Assembly: GCA_051652785.1 (NCBI GenBank)
Contig: JBOFUX010000086.1
Coordinates: forward strand, 1-11,423
Length of the DNA stretch: 11,423 nt
Direction: 5' to 3'
Source: JAGNZR01 sp051652785
Lineage (GTDB): Bacteria > Fusobacteriota > Fusobacteriia > Fusobacteriales > Fusobacteriaceae
The notes beneath the pieces were generated by a model. The model was given only the letters and a program-made list of their open reading frames with translations. It ran no database searches and was not told where the DNA came from. Shown here in pieces: positions 5,370 through 11,423 of this stretch; positions within the stretch are counted from its first letter, which is position 1; every line of letters begins with the position of its first letter. A program made the translations under genes and the position numbers.

Positions 5370-7296
5370 AACACTAACATTAGACGAGCTAATGTTAGAA
5401 CTAAAACTTGAACTGCTAACTGATGTCTCTTTTGATAAAATAATAAACTCTTCTTCTGTACATAGGGTCGGATATGAGCTTGCTGGATATTTTGATAGTG
5501 AAGGAGATGAACTTACTAATAGTGTTCACGTAATTGGAAAAAAAGAAGGGGAATATATTAAAACTTTTTGTACTAAAAAGCAAGAAGAAGTTTTAAATCA
5601 ATATTTTTCTTTTCCCTTTCCTGCTATAATTTTAAGTGAAGAATGTGAAGTTCCAAAATTATTTTTAGATATAGCAACGAAACATGGAAAAGCAGTTTTT
5701 AGATCGAATCTTAAAACAACAGAAATATTAAGAGATATTAAGTTTTTTTTACAAAAAACTTTAGCTGAAGAGTACATATTAAAAAACTATATATTTATGG
5801 ATGTATTTGGTGTTGGTGTCTTAATTGGTGGCTATGAAGAAGCTAAGTTTGGACTGACCGTTGAACTTTTAGAACGTGGACATAAATTTATAACTGATGA
5901 TAATATTTTAATAAAAAAAGATTTTATAGATAATCTTTTAGGTTATAATAGACTAGATAAAAATTTTCCTGATTCTCATTTTTTTCTTTCTAATGACGCT
6001 AATATTCCTATAGATGTAACTATGCATTTTGGAATAAAAAGTACAAGAGTTAGCAAAAGAATAGATATGTTAATCAATTTAGAAAAATGGATAGATAAAA
6101 AATTCTATGATAGATTAGGAATAGATGCAGTTTATGAAAATATTTTAGGAATAAATATTCCAAAATTTACATTACCTGTGAAAAAAGGAAGAAACTTAGC
6201 TGTAATAGTAGAAGCAGGAACAATGAATAATAGATTAAAAAAAATGGGAATAAATTCTGCTGAATATTTCTGGAAAGAATCAATGAAAATTATAGAATCT
6301 AAAAAAAAGAGGAAGGATATAATGAATATAGGAAATAAGAAAACTTTAAAAGTAGAAACTATTGTCAATAAATTTGATTTAAATATATTAAATGGTCAAG
6401 AATATTTACTAGAAAATCAAATAGGAACAACTAGTATTCATAGACCTTCTTTAGCTCTTTCAGGATATTTTGATATGTATGAAGAAGAGGGATATAATGG
6501 TATTCAAATATTTTCAGAATTAGAATTTGATTTTTTGGAAAAACTAGATGCTACCACTAAAGAAACTAATTTAGAAAAATATTTAAGCTATAATTTCCCT
6601 TTAATAATTATTACAAAGAATACAGTAATTCCTCAATATTTTTATGATCATTTAAAAAATAAAAAAACAGTTGTATGTAGAAGTAATTATACTAAAGTAA
6701 GTCAAATAATGGCTGTCTATAACTCTTATTTAGAAACATATTTTTCACACAATGTATCTATGCACGGTGTATTTCTAGAATTATACGGATTTGGAGTATT
6801 ATTAATTGGAAAAAGTGGAATAGGTAAAAGTGAAACAGCATTGGAACTTGTTCATAGAGGACATAGATTAATTGCAGATGATATGGTTAAATTTGTAAAA
6901 GATTCTAATGAAGATATAGTAGGTAAAGCTGCAAAATTACCATATTTTATGGAAATTAGAGGACTTGGAATTATTGATATAAAAGCTTTATATGGTTTAG
7001 GAGCTGTTAGAATAAGTAAAAAATTAGACGCTGTAATAGAACTTCGAGATCCTAATTCAGAAAATTACTCTACTTCTGTAAGTTATGAAAAAACTACTAT
7101 GGATGTAATAGGAAACCCATTTGACAAAGCAATTCTCTACATTTCTTCTGGAAGAAATGCAGCAGCCATGGTAGAAATAGCTGTTATGAACATAATGGCT
7201 AAACGACTGGGACATGATTCGGAAAGATGCTATAAAGAAGGTATAGAGAGACTTACCCCTGAGGAAAGAGATCTATTAGATTTCACTATAAATTAA
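5344..7296 (+). CDS. hprK: Tandem HPr kinase/phosphorylase: degenerate half plus catalytic half
   Basis: HprK phosphorylates (and dephosphorylates) a serine of HPr to couple PTS activity and gene control to carbon state. Normal HprK has about 310-325 residues; this frame has 650, two full copies joined near residue 326. Each copy has an N-terminal HprK domain (about 10-145 and 335-470) and a kinase domain. The C-terminal copy has H474, Walker A GKSGIGKS (489-496), D512-D513 and the signature loop with E537, R539 and GLGIIDI (540-546). The N-terminal copy has N148 for the histidine, GGYEEAKF (162-169) for Walker A (one residue deleted just before it; lysine kept, glycines and serine lost) and no signature loop (S216, D218 in place of E and R), but keeps D185-D186. 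It also keeps the canonical end motif LPVKKGRN (277-284), which in the C-copy reads YISSGRN (599-605). So the C-copy should bind ATP and the N-copy is probably a pseudokinase. The start is ATG 5344 after GGAGGA 5328-5333. The junction may reflect two separate genes. Confidence 0.93.
   Translation: MNNLKKKSKTLTLDELMLELKLELLTDVSFDKIINSSSVHRVGYELAGYFDSEGDELTNSVHVIGKKEGEYIKTFCTKKQEEVLNQYFSFPFPAIILSEECEVPKLFLDIATKHGKAVFRSNLKTTEILRDIKFFLQKTLAEEYILKNYIFMDVFGVGVLIGGYEEAKFGLTVELLERGHKFITDDNILIKKDFIDNLLGYNRLDKNFPDSHFFLSNDANIPIDVTMHFGIKSTRVSKRIDMLINLEKWIDKKFYDRLGIDAVYENILGINIPKFTLPVKKGRNLAVIVEAGTMNNRLKKMGINSAEYFWKESMKIIESKKKRKDIMNIGNKKTLKVETIVNKFDLNILNGQEYLLENQIGTTSIHRPSLALSGYFDMYEEEGYNGIQIFSELEFDFLEKLDATTKETNLEKYLSYNFPLIIITKNTVIPQYFYDHLKNKKTVVCRSNYTKVSQIMAVYNSYLETYFSHNVSMHGVFLELYGFGVLLIGKSGIGKSETALELVHRGHRLIADDMVKFVKDSNEDIVGKAAKLPYFMEIRGLGIIDIKALYGLGAVRISKKLDAVIELRDPNSENYSTSVSYEKTTMDVIGNPFDKAILYISSGRNAAAMVEIAVMNIMAKRLGHDSERCYKEGIERLTPEERDLLDFTIN
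5374..5398 (+). promoter_or_regulatory. Stem-loop in the first codons of hprK
   Basis: CTAACATTAG (5374-5383) and CTAATGTTAG (5389-5398) form a perfect 10-bp stem with a 5-nt loop (ACGAG). It begins 5 nt after the stop codon of the upstream small gene and 30 nt inside hprK (codons 11-19). No T run follows, so it is not an intrinsic terminator. It could affect ribosome entry, mRNA decay or coupling; no function is shown. Confidence 0.45.
6301..6324 (+). other. A8 run and cryptic TAATG stop-start at the hprK half junction
   Basis: Eight A residues (6301-6308) sit exactly between the two HprK halves, followed by GAGGAAGG and ATG 6322-6324. In the frame as given the A8 run is read as lysine codons and the halves are fused. 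If one A is removed or skipped, the N-half reads six more codons (K K R G R I) and stops at TAA 6320-6322, overlapping the ATG by one base. With one A added it also stops soon after. This is the geometry of two translationally coupled genes fused or separated by a one-base change in a homopolymer. Confidence 0.7.
6309..6316 (+). promoter_or_regulatory. Internal ribosome-binding-site-like sequence before the second HprK half
   Basis: GAGGAAGG lies 5 nt before ATG 6322; its GAGG core is 9 nt from the ATG, a normal spacing. It also encodes R-K in the fused frame, so purine richness alone could come from codon content, but its placement exactly at the domain border favours use, past or present. 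Confidence 0.5.
6322..7296 (+). other. Possible stand-alone catalytic HprK (second half)
   Basis: Starting at ATG 6322 (residue 327 of the fused frame), the remaining 324 codons make a complete HprK of normal family length with all nucleotide-binding and signature residues (in this numbering H148, Walker A 163-170, R213). If the internal start is used, the cell makes a free catalytic subunit as well as, or instead of, the 650-residue fusion. It is given as an alternative product, not a second independent gene, because the frame is open through the junction. Confidence 0.55.
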
Positions 7297-7315
7297 ATTA
7301 TAATAGGAGTGATTA

Positions 7316-8275
7316 ATGGATACATTGGAATTTCTGATAAAAGAAATAAAAAATTATAAAAATATTTTAATAACAACACATCAAAATCCTGATGGAGATG
7401 GGATTGGTGCAGGAATTGCTCTATTATTAGGTTTAAAAAAACTTTATTCAGACAAAGAAATTAACTTTGTTATAGATGATATTATTCCTAATAATTTAAA
7501 ATTTTTATCAGGTTCAGAGTTAATATTAAAAATAGATGATATAGAAAAAATTAAAAATATTGATTTAATCATAAGTTTAGATGCTGCTTCCATAGAAAGA
7601 ATTGGAAAAATAAAAAGCTTTAAAAATAAAATACCAATTTTGAATATAGATCATCATATTAGTAATGATAGTTTTGGAGAATTTAACTATATAGATGTGG
7701 ATTCTGCCTCAACTTCTGAAATAATTTTTACATTTTTAGAAAAATTAAATATTAATTTTAATTTAGCTATTGGAGAAGCATTATATGTTGGAATTGTTAA
7801 TGATACTGGTAATTTTAAACATTCTAATGTATCTAAAGAAACATTCTTAAAAGCTTCAAAACTTATAGAAATAGGAGTTAATAATACAAAAATTATAGAA
7901 AATTTTTATGATAATAAAAGTATGGGTGCATTAAAACTTCTCTCTCGTGCAATTGAAAATATAAAATATAATTCACAAAAAGGATTGGTTTATTCTTTAT
8001 TAACTCAAGAAGATTTTAATGAATTTAACGGAAATAAAGCTGATACTGATGGAATTGTAGAAACTTTACTTATGCTAAATGAAGCAAAAATATCTTTATT
8101 TTTAAGAGAAGAGGAAAATGGAAATATAAAAGGTAGTATGCGAACAAAATTAGACAGTATCGATTTAAATTTTATTGCTAGTTCTTTTAAAGGTGGTGGT
8201 CATAAAAAGGCTGCTGGTTTTTCTACTAATTTATCAAAGAAAGAAATCGTTGAAAAAATACTTTATTTTTTATAA
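7316..8275 (+). CDS. nrnA: DHH/DHHA1 phosphoesterase: oligoribonuclease and pAp phosphatase
   Basis: Cytosolic metal-dependent phosphoesterase of the NrnA family. It degrades 2-5 nt RNA fragments and, in characterised members, converts 3'-phosphoadenosine 5'-phosphate to AMP. The 319-residue length is typical. DHH-domain motifs are present in order: H22..NPDGDG (D26, D28), SLDAAS (D89), IDHH (D112-H113-H114) and VNDTGNF (D163). The DHHA1 substrate domain ends with GGGHKKAAG (293-301). AGGAGTGA at 7305-7312 precedes the ATG, 19 nt after the hprK stop, so it is probably cotranscribed. Some family members instead hydrolyse c-di-AMP products (GdpP/DhhP types), but this protein lacks the GdpP membrane and PAS/GGDEF modules. 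The choice among linear substrates is inferred from the family. Confidence 0.92.
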   Translation: MDTLEFLIKEIKNYKNILITTHQNPDGDGIGAGIALLLGLKKLYSDKEINFVIDDIIPNNLKFLSGSELILKIDDIEKIKNIDLIISLDAASIERIGKIKSFKNKIPILNIDHHISNDSFGEFNYIDVDSASTSEIIFTFLEKLNINFNLAIGEALYVGIVNDTGNFKHSNVSKETFLKASKLIEIGVNNTKIIENFYDNKSMGALKLLSRAIENIKYNSQKGLVYSLLTQEDFNEFNGNKADTDGIVETLLMLNEAKISLFLREEENGNIKGSMRTKLDSIDLNFIASSFKGGGHKKAAGFSTNLSKKEIVEKILYFL

Positions 8276-8293
8276 AAAAAGGAGAGGATTAAG

Positions 8294-8611
8294 ATGAATG
8301 TTGATATTATTTTTATTAAACCTAATAAATTTGAGGATATAATTAAATATATGGAGCATATAAGTAAAGAGGTTATTGTACATATTAATTTCCATGATTT
8401 AAATGAAAAAACATCTCAAAGAGTTATTGATTATGTTAGTGGTGCTGTTTATATTATGGATGGAATGATTTTAAATCCTTGTGACAAAGTATTTTGTATA
8501 GTCCCAAAATCTAAACAACATTCTATGGAATATAGAAATAGCCATAGTTCAAAAGTTATTGACTCCAGATATGATGAAGAGGAAGAAATTAGACCAATGT
8601 TTAGCAAATAA
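8294..8611 (+). CDS. sepF: Short SepF-like cell division protein (core domain only)
   Basis: SepF binds the C-terminal tail of FtsZ and ties the Z-ring to the membrane in many Gram-positive bacteria, cyanobacteria and archaea. Residues about 3-72 fit the SepF/DUF552 core: the IFIKPNKFEDI start, IVHINFHDLNEKTSQRVIDY and then SGAVYIMDG (49-57), with the glycine used for dimer contact. The C-terminal 30 residues are polar and acidic (EEEE at 95-98). The usual N-terminal amphipathic membrane-targeting helix and linker are missing: the domain begins at residue 3, and the nrnA stop plus a GGAGAGGA site (8281-8288) leave no room for an upstream start. The protein therefore needs another membrane link or has a changed role. 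It lies 18 nt after nrnA and 28 nt before the SIMPL gene. Confidence 0.82.
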   Translation: MNVDIIFIKPNKFEDIIKYMEHISKEVIVHINFHDLNEKTSQRVIDYVSGAVYIMDGMILNPCDKVFCIVPKSKQHSMEYRNSHSSKVIDSRYDEEEEIRPMFSK

Positions 8612-8639
8612 AAATACTACTTATCTCTAGGAGGAGATT

Positions 8640-9350
8640 ATGAAAAACAAAATAATCAATGGAGCTCTCATTTTAGGTTGTTCTGTTATTATCGGATTAA
8701 GCAGCTTAGGTTATCTTTTAGGAAATAGTTTTATTGAAACCAAAAAGTTAGATAGAACTATAGTTGTCAAAGGTTTATCAGAAAAAGAAGTTCTGTCAGA
8801 TAAAGTTGTTTTTCCTATACAATTTAAAATTGTTGGAAATAATTTAAATACTCTTTATGAACAATTAAAAAATGACAATCAAAAAATTATTGATTTTTTA
8901 CTAGCTAATGGCTTAGAACGAAATGAAATTTCTATTTCATCTCCAAGTATAGAAGATCGAGCTCTCTATCAGTCTGAAAATAATAAATCTACTTATAGGT
9001 ATATTGCTACCCAATTAGTTACTCTCTATTCAACAAAAGTTGAAGCTGTATATAATTTAAATACAAAAATTGGAGAATTATTAAAAGAGAATGTAGCAAG
9101 TGAAGTTAATTCTTACGCAGTAAATTATTCATATAATAATTTGAACTCTATAAAACCACAAATGATAGAAGAAGCAACTAAAAATGCTAGAGATGTAGCA
9201 GAAAAATTTGCTCAGGATTCAAAAAGTTCTTTAGGAAAAATAAAAAGAGCAAATCAAGGTCAATTTTTAATTACAAATTCAGATGTTCATAATCCTCATA
9301 TTAAAAAAGTGAGAATTGTTAGTACCATTGAATATTATTTAGTAGATTAA
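8640..9350 (+). CDS. SIMPL-domain (DUF541, YggE-like) envelope protein
   Basis: Predicted membrane-anchored or exported protein with one SIMPL domain. A hydrophobic segment at about 5-32 is either a signal anchor or an uncleaved signal peptide. The domain follows from about 40 to 235, beginning with RTIVVKGLSEKEVLSDKVVF, the usual opening strand of DUF541, and holding a long helical region near 170-195 (EEATKNARDVAEKFAQ) as in YggE and BP26. Family members are linked to oxidative stress in E. coli and form oligomeric channel-like assemblies in Brucella BP26, but the molecular function is unsettled. AGGAGGAG at 8629-8636 gives a strong start. It is the last gene of the operon; a 21-bp hairpin follows. 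Confidence 0.88.
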   Translation: MKNKIINGALILGCSVIIGLSSLGYLLGNSFIETKKLDRTIVVKGLSEKEVLSDKVVFPIQFKIVGNNLNTLYEQLKNDNQKIIDFLLANGLERNEISISSPSIEDRALYQSENNKSTYRYIATQLVTLYSTKVEAVYNLNTKIGELLKENVASEVNSYAVNYSYNNLNSIKPQMIEEATKNARDVAEKFAQDSKSSLGKIKRANQGQFLITNSDVHNPHIKKVRIVSTIEYYLVD

Positions 9351-9359
9351 AAAATATTT

Positions 9360-9416
9360 TAATATATAAAAAGAGGATGATTTTTTTTAGAAAATTCATC
9401 CTCTTTTTATATATTA
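9360..9416. terminator. Bidirectional hairpin terminator ending the operon and batD
   Basis: Perfect 21-bp inverted repeat: 9360-9380 pairs with 9396-9416, core AAAAAGAGGATGA / TCATCCTCTTTTT, with a 15-nt loop that begins with eight T. It lies between the convergent SIMPL and batD genes (stops at 9350 and 9426), and T-rich sequence follows on both strands. A short direct repeat, TATATATTATTT at 9408-9419 and 9420-9431, runs from its right edge over the batD stop. Confidence 0.9.
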
Positions 9417-9425
9417 TTTTATATA

Positions 9426-11027
9426 TTATTTTTTTTCTTCTATTATTTTTAGTTTTTCTATTATCTCTTTCATATTAAAATCTTTCTTCTCATACTTATA
9501 GCCTTCCATAATTCTATTAATCTCAATTAAAATATTATTATTTAATCTTGATTCTGAATGAGCATTAGGATTAAAATCATAATATTTTTTCATATATTCA
9601 CAATATATTTTATAAAATTCATCTTGAGTTTTAATTTTTTCAAAATCTTTTAAAGAGTTTATCTCTTTTTCTTTTTTCTTTTTTCCTTTTAATAATAAAT
9701 AGAATATTAATATTCCCTCTAAAATAACAATAACAACTAAAATAATATTTATAAAAGTTATATTTTTATTTTCCTCTATTTTTTCTAAAAATTTAAAAGA
9801 AACATCAGTATTTTTTTTGATTTCTTCTTTTTGAATAACTTCTTCTTTAACTATACTTTTATTTTCTGAAATATTATTTTCAATAACTTCAGAGTTAGGT
9901 TTTACGTTAATTCTTTGTTCAGCAATTATTTTTTCCTCATATTTTTTTGTTTTAGTATTAAAATATCCAATTTTGATGCTAGGAACAACTATCTCTCCGG
10001 ATTTTTTAGGAACAAATGCTATTTCAAAATCTTTTTCAGAATAAACTTTTCCCTCTCTTACTTCTAAAATTTCATTTTTTACAGTTTCAAATATATTGTA
10101 TTCAGAATTTCTTTGAATATCAATAGTTTTGATATTATCTAAATTTACCTCTCCATAAAGTCTTATATTTAGAGTAACAGTTTTTCCAATTTCTATTTCT
10201 GAATCAGTCCAATTTGACTCTAACTTTAAATCTCCCACTATATCTCTGTAACTTTTTATTTTTCCTTCAGGTAGAGGAATTATCTCCACTGCTATATTTT
10301 TTCCACCTAAATATAGAATTCTATCATCTGTTACTTCAATTTTTGCACTTTTTATTATTTTTTTTCCACTTGAATTCCCTTGAAATATTCCACTAAAAAG
10401 ATTTAATCTAAATTGTGCAACTCCATCAGCATTTATTTCTCTTTGAAATTGATTTCCACTTTTACTGTAATCTTTTATTGAAATATCTGTAAATACTGGA
10501 CGTTCTCTATACTCAAAGCCTCTAAATTGTTTTAGTACTATAAAGTCCTCTTCATAAACAGATTTTTGACCAAAATACAATGTTTTATTTTCTAAATTAT
10601 TTTTTAAAAAATAATATTTTGTTCCCTCTAATTGAGTATTCTCCTTAGATATGTCAATATTCTCTTCTGTCTTATTGTCATATTGATTAGTTACTTCTAT
10701 TTTTATTTGATTGGATTTTTCTTTATCTGTTCTTACTTCTAATAATAATTCACCTAGTTTTGAAGGTTTTAGAATATATTTATCAATTAATTTTTTAGAA
10801 GATTTAAAATTAACAGAAGAAAAATAAGAACTACTATTTTTTGAAATAATTTCAAAATCATCTAGACCTTCAATTACATAATTTCCTTTCTCTGTATCTA
10901 CAAACTCAATAGTAACTTCAACACCTTCATTCATTTGAATTTTATTAGTATTTGTGTACATTGTTATTGCGCCAAAAGATAAAACATTAACAAATATAAA
11001 TATTAGCAATAATTTAATTTTGTTCAT
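9426..11027 (-). CDS. batD: BatD-like aerotolerance protein
   Basis: Predicted periplasmic protein of the Bat (Bacteroides aerotolerance) system, held in the inner membrane by a C-terminal helix. With the start at 11027 it has 533 residues: a signal peptide (about 1-19, MNKIKLLLIFIFVNVLSFGA), a long beta-rich region with the BatD pattern (a GLDDFEIISKNSSS block and a later LKPSKLGELLLEV strand), a second beta-rich part near 265-380, one transmembrane helix at about 422-447 followed by KGKKKKEK, and a charged cytosolic tail. Upstream lies a BatC-like gene, as in other bat operons. AGGTGA at 11035-11040 sets the start, 11 nt after the upstream stop; an ATG at 11045 would add six residues and overlap that gene. 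The name rests on domain layout and context; the biochemical role of BatD is not known. Confidence 0.85.
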   Translation of the reverse strand: MNKIKLLLIFIFVNVLSFGAITMYTNTNKIQMNEGVEVTIEFVDTEKGNYVIEGLDDFEIISKNSSSYFSSVNFKSSKKLIDKYILKPSKLGELLLEVRTDKEKSNQIKIEVTNQYDNKTEENIDISKENTQLEGTKYYFLKNNLENKTLYFGQKSVYEEDFIVLKQFRGFEYRERPVFTDISIKDYSKSGNQFQREINADGVAQFRLNLFSGIFQGNSSGKKIIKSAKIEVTDDRILYLGGKNIAVEIIPLPEGKIKSYRDIVGDLKLESNWTDSEIEIGKTVTLNIRLYGEVNLDNIKTIDIQRNSEYNIFETVKNEILEVREGKVYSEKDFEIAFVPKKSGEIVVPSIKIGYFNTKTKKYEEKIIAEQRINVKPNSEVIENNISENKSIVKEEVIQKEEIKKNTDVSFKFLEKIEENKNITFINIILVVIVILEGILIFYLLLKGKKKKEKEINSLKDFEKIKTQDEFYKIYCEYMKKYYDFNPNAHSESRLNNNILIEINRIMEGYKYEKKDFNMKEIIEKLKIIEEKK

Positions 11028-11034
11028 TATTTTT

Positions 11035-11040
11035 TCACCT
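11035..11040 (-). promoter_or_regulatory. Ribosome binding site fixing the batD start
   Basis: AGGTGA on the minus strand lies 7 nt before ATG 11027 and overlaps the stop codon (TAG, 11039-11041) of the upstream gene. This favours the 11027 start, which places the signal peptide at the very N-terminus. Confidence 0.65.
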
Positions 11041-11423
11041 ACCATCTATTTTCACTTTCTGAATTTCCTTGATTTATAAATTTTTCATTATTTTTAAATG
11101 CTTGTTTTTCATTTCCTTCTAACTGTTTTAATATAAATTTTATTTCTTCTACTTTTCTATTTTCTTTTTTTTCTTCTTCAGTTAATGGTTCAGATTTTTC
11201 TGTACTTTGTTCTTGTTTTTGTTCTTCTTGCTTGTCTTTGTCTTGTTTTTGTTCCTCTTGTTTGTCTTTGTCTTGTTTTTGTTCCTCTTGCTTGTCTTTA
11301 TCTTGTTTTTGTTCCTCTTGCTTGTCTTTGTCTTGTTTTTGTTCCTCTTGCTTGTCTTTGTCTTGTTTTTGTTCCTCTTGCTTGTCTTTGTCTTGTTTTT
11401 GTTCCTCTTGCTTGTCTTTGTCT
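11039..11423 (-). CDS. BatC-like protein, C-terminal part (gene runs off the window)
   Basis: Partial gene on the minus strand; only its last 127 codons are visible and no start is in the window. In the frame that ends at TAG 11039-11041 it reads a 10-residue repeat, QEEQKQDKDK, about seven times. An Glu/Lys-rich linker follows, then a C-terminal segment (EEIKFILKQLEGNEKQAFKN and about 20 more residues). A TPR domain, then a low-complexity Gln/Glu/Lys/Asp linker, then a short helical tail with EKQ is the usual plan of BatC/TPR proteins encoded before batD. The TPR part would be outside the window, so the name is inference from neighbour and linker type. The repeat is hydrophilic and probably disordered or helical. 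Confidence 0.7.
   Translation of the reverse strand, partial: DKDKQEEQKQDKDKQEEQKQDKDKQEEQKQDKDKQEEQKQDKDKQEEQKQDKDKQEEQKQDKDKQEEQKQEQSTEKSEPLTEEEKKENRKVEEIKFILKQLEGNEKQAFKNNEKFINQGNSESENRW
11211..11423. repeat. 30-bp in-frame tandem repeat, about 7 copies, continuing past the window
   Basis: Units start at 11221, 11251, 11281, 11311, 11341 and 11371, with a partial unit from 11401 and a 10-nt partial match at 11211-11220. Period 30 nt equals 10 codons, so copy-number changes keep frame. The three units nearest the gene's 3' end each differ at one base (C/T at 11225, T at 11261, A at 11300) and the rest are identical; all three changes are synonymous in the minus-strand frame. Confidence 0.95.

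Noticed and set aside
8640..8690. Cysteine at residue 14 of the SIMPL protein (ILGC) as a lipoprotein signal.
   Set aside because: The hydrophobic stretch continues well past the cysteine and the residue before the glycine is leucine, a poor lipobox; an uncleaved anchor fits better.
9408..9431. Two adjacent copies of TATATATTATTT as a target-site duplication or attachment site.
   Set aside because: They touch each other with nothing inserted between and are fully AT, so they look like simple slippage at the terminator edge.
10214..10396. Antisense open frames over batD, the PTS gene, mtnN and hprK.
   Set aside because: They are made of hydrophobic, Phe/Leu-rich shadow codons of AT-rich genes, lack ribosome binding sites and resemble no family.
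11028..11045. ATG at 11045 as the batD start.
   Set aside because: It overlaps the end of the upstream gene, puts extra charged residues before the signal peptide, and its six codons contain the AGGTGA site for ATG 11027.
11211..11423. The 30-bp repeats as a CRISPR array.
   Set aside because: The units are directly adjacent with no spacers and stay in one open frame, so this is a coding tandem repeat.

Overview
The window is very AT-rich (about a quarter G+C by eye) and reads like a low-GC Gram-negative anaerobe, most likely a member of the Fusobacteria (Fusobacterium, Cetobacterium or a relative). The reasons are a lipid-A type late acyltransferase (outer membrane) combined with Firmicute-like regulators (HPr kinase, SepF, PTS), strong GGAGG ribosome binding sites, and a Bat-type operon. 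The assignment is inference from gene content, not a database match.

Layout. (1) 40-1944, +: a one-gene fructose-family PTS permease with domain order IIA-IIC-IIB, closed by an 18-bp bidirectional hairpin. (2) 2006-2893, -: a single lipid A late acyltransferase gene that converges on the PTS gene and shares that terminator. (3) 2894-3098: a divergent promoter region with a TGnTAyAAT-type -10 on each side and a 10+1+10 perfect palindrome over the rightward -10. (4) 3099-9350, +: a compact seven-gene run, probably one operon: mtnN, folC, a small single-pass membrane protein, a tandem HPr kinase (hprK), nrnA, a short sepF and a SIMPL-domain protein. The first three junctions overlap by 7, 8 and 26 nt and the last three gaps are 18-28 nt. 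A 21-bp hairpin at 9360-9416 ends it. (5) 9426-11423, -: batD and the 3' end of an upstream BatC-like gene with a 30-bp in-frame tandem repeat that runs out of the window.

The most interesting object is hprK. It encodes two complete HprK-like halves in one frame. The C-terminal half keeps the ATP-binding P-loop, catalytic histidine and HprK signature loop. The N-terminal half has lost all three but keeps the canonical C-terminal PV..GRN motif better than its partner does. At the junction lie an A8 run, a purine-rich ribosome-binding-site-like stretch, and an ATG. If the A8 run were A7, the N-terminal half would end at a TAA that overlaps this ATG by one base (TAATG), leaving two genes of about 325 and 324 codons. 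So this is either a recent gene fusion, a slippage-controlled pair, or a homopolymer sequencing error. All three are testable.

Working together: the operon joins carbon-state signalling (HprK acting on HPr of the PTS), removal of inhibitory by-products (MtnN for SAH/MTA, NrnA for pAp and nanoRNA), folate polyglutamation and cell division (SepF). No CRISPR array, tRNA, rRNA, insertion sequence or prophage gene was seen.
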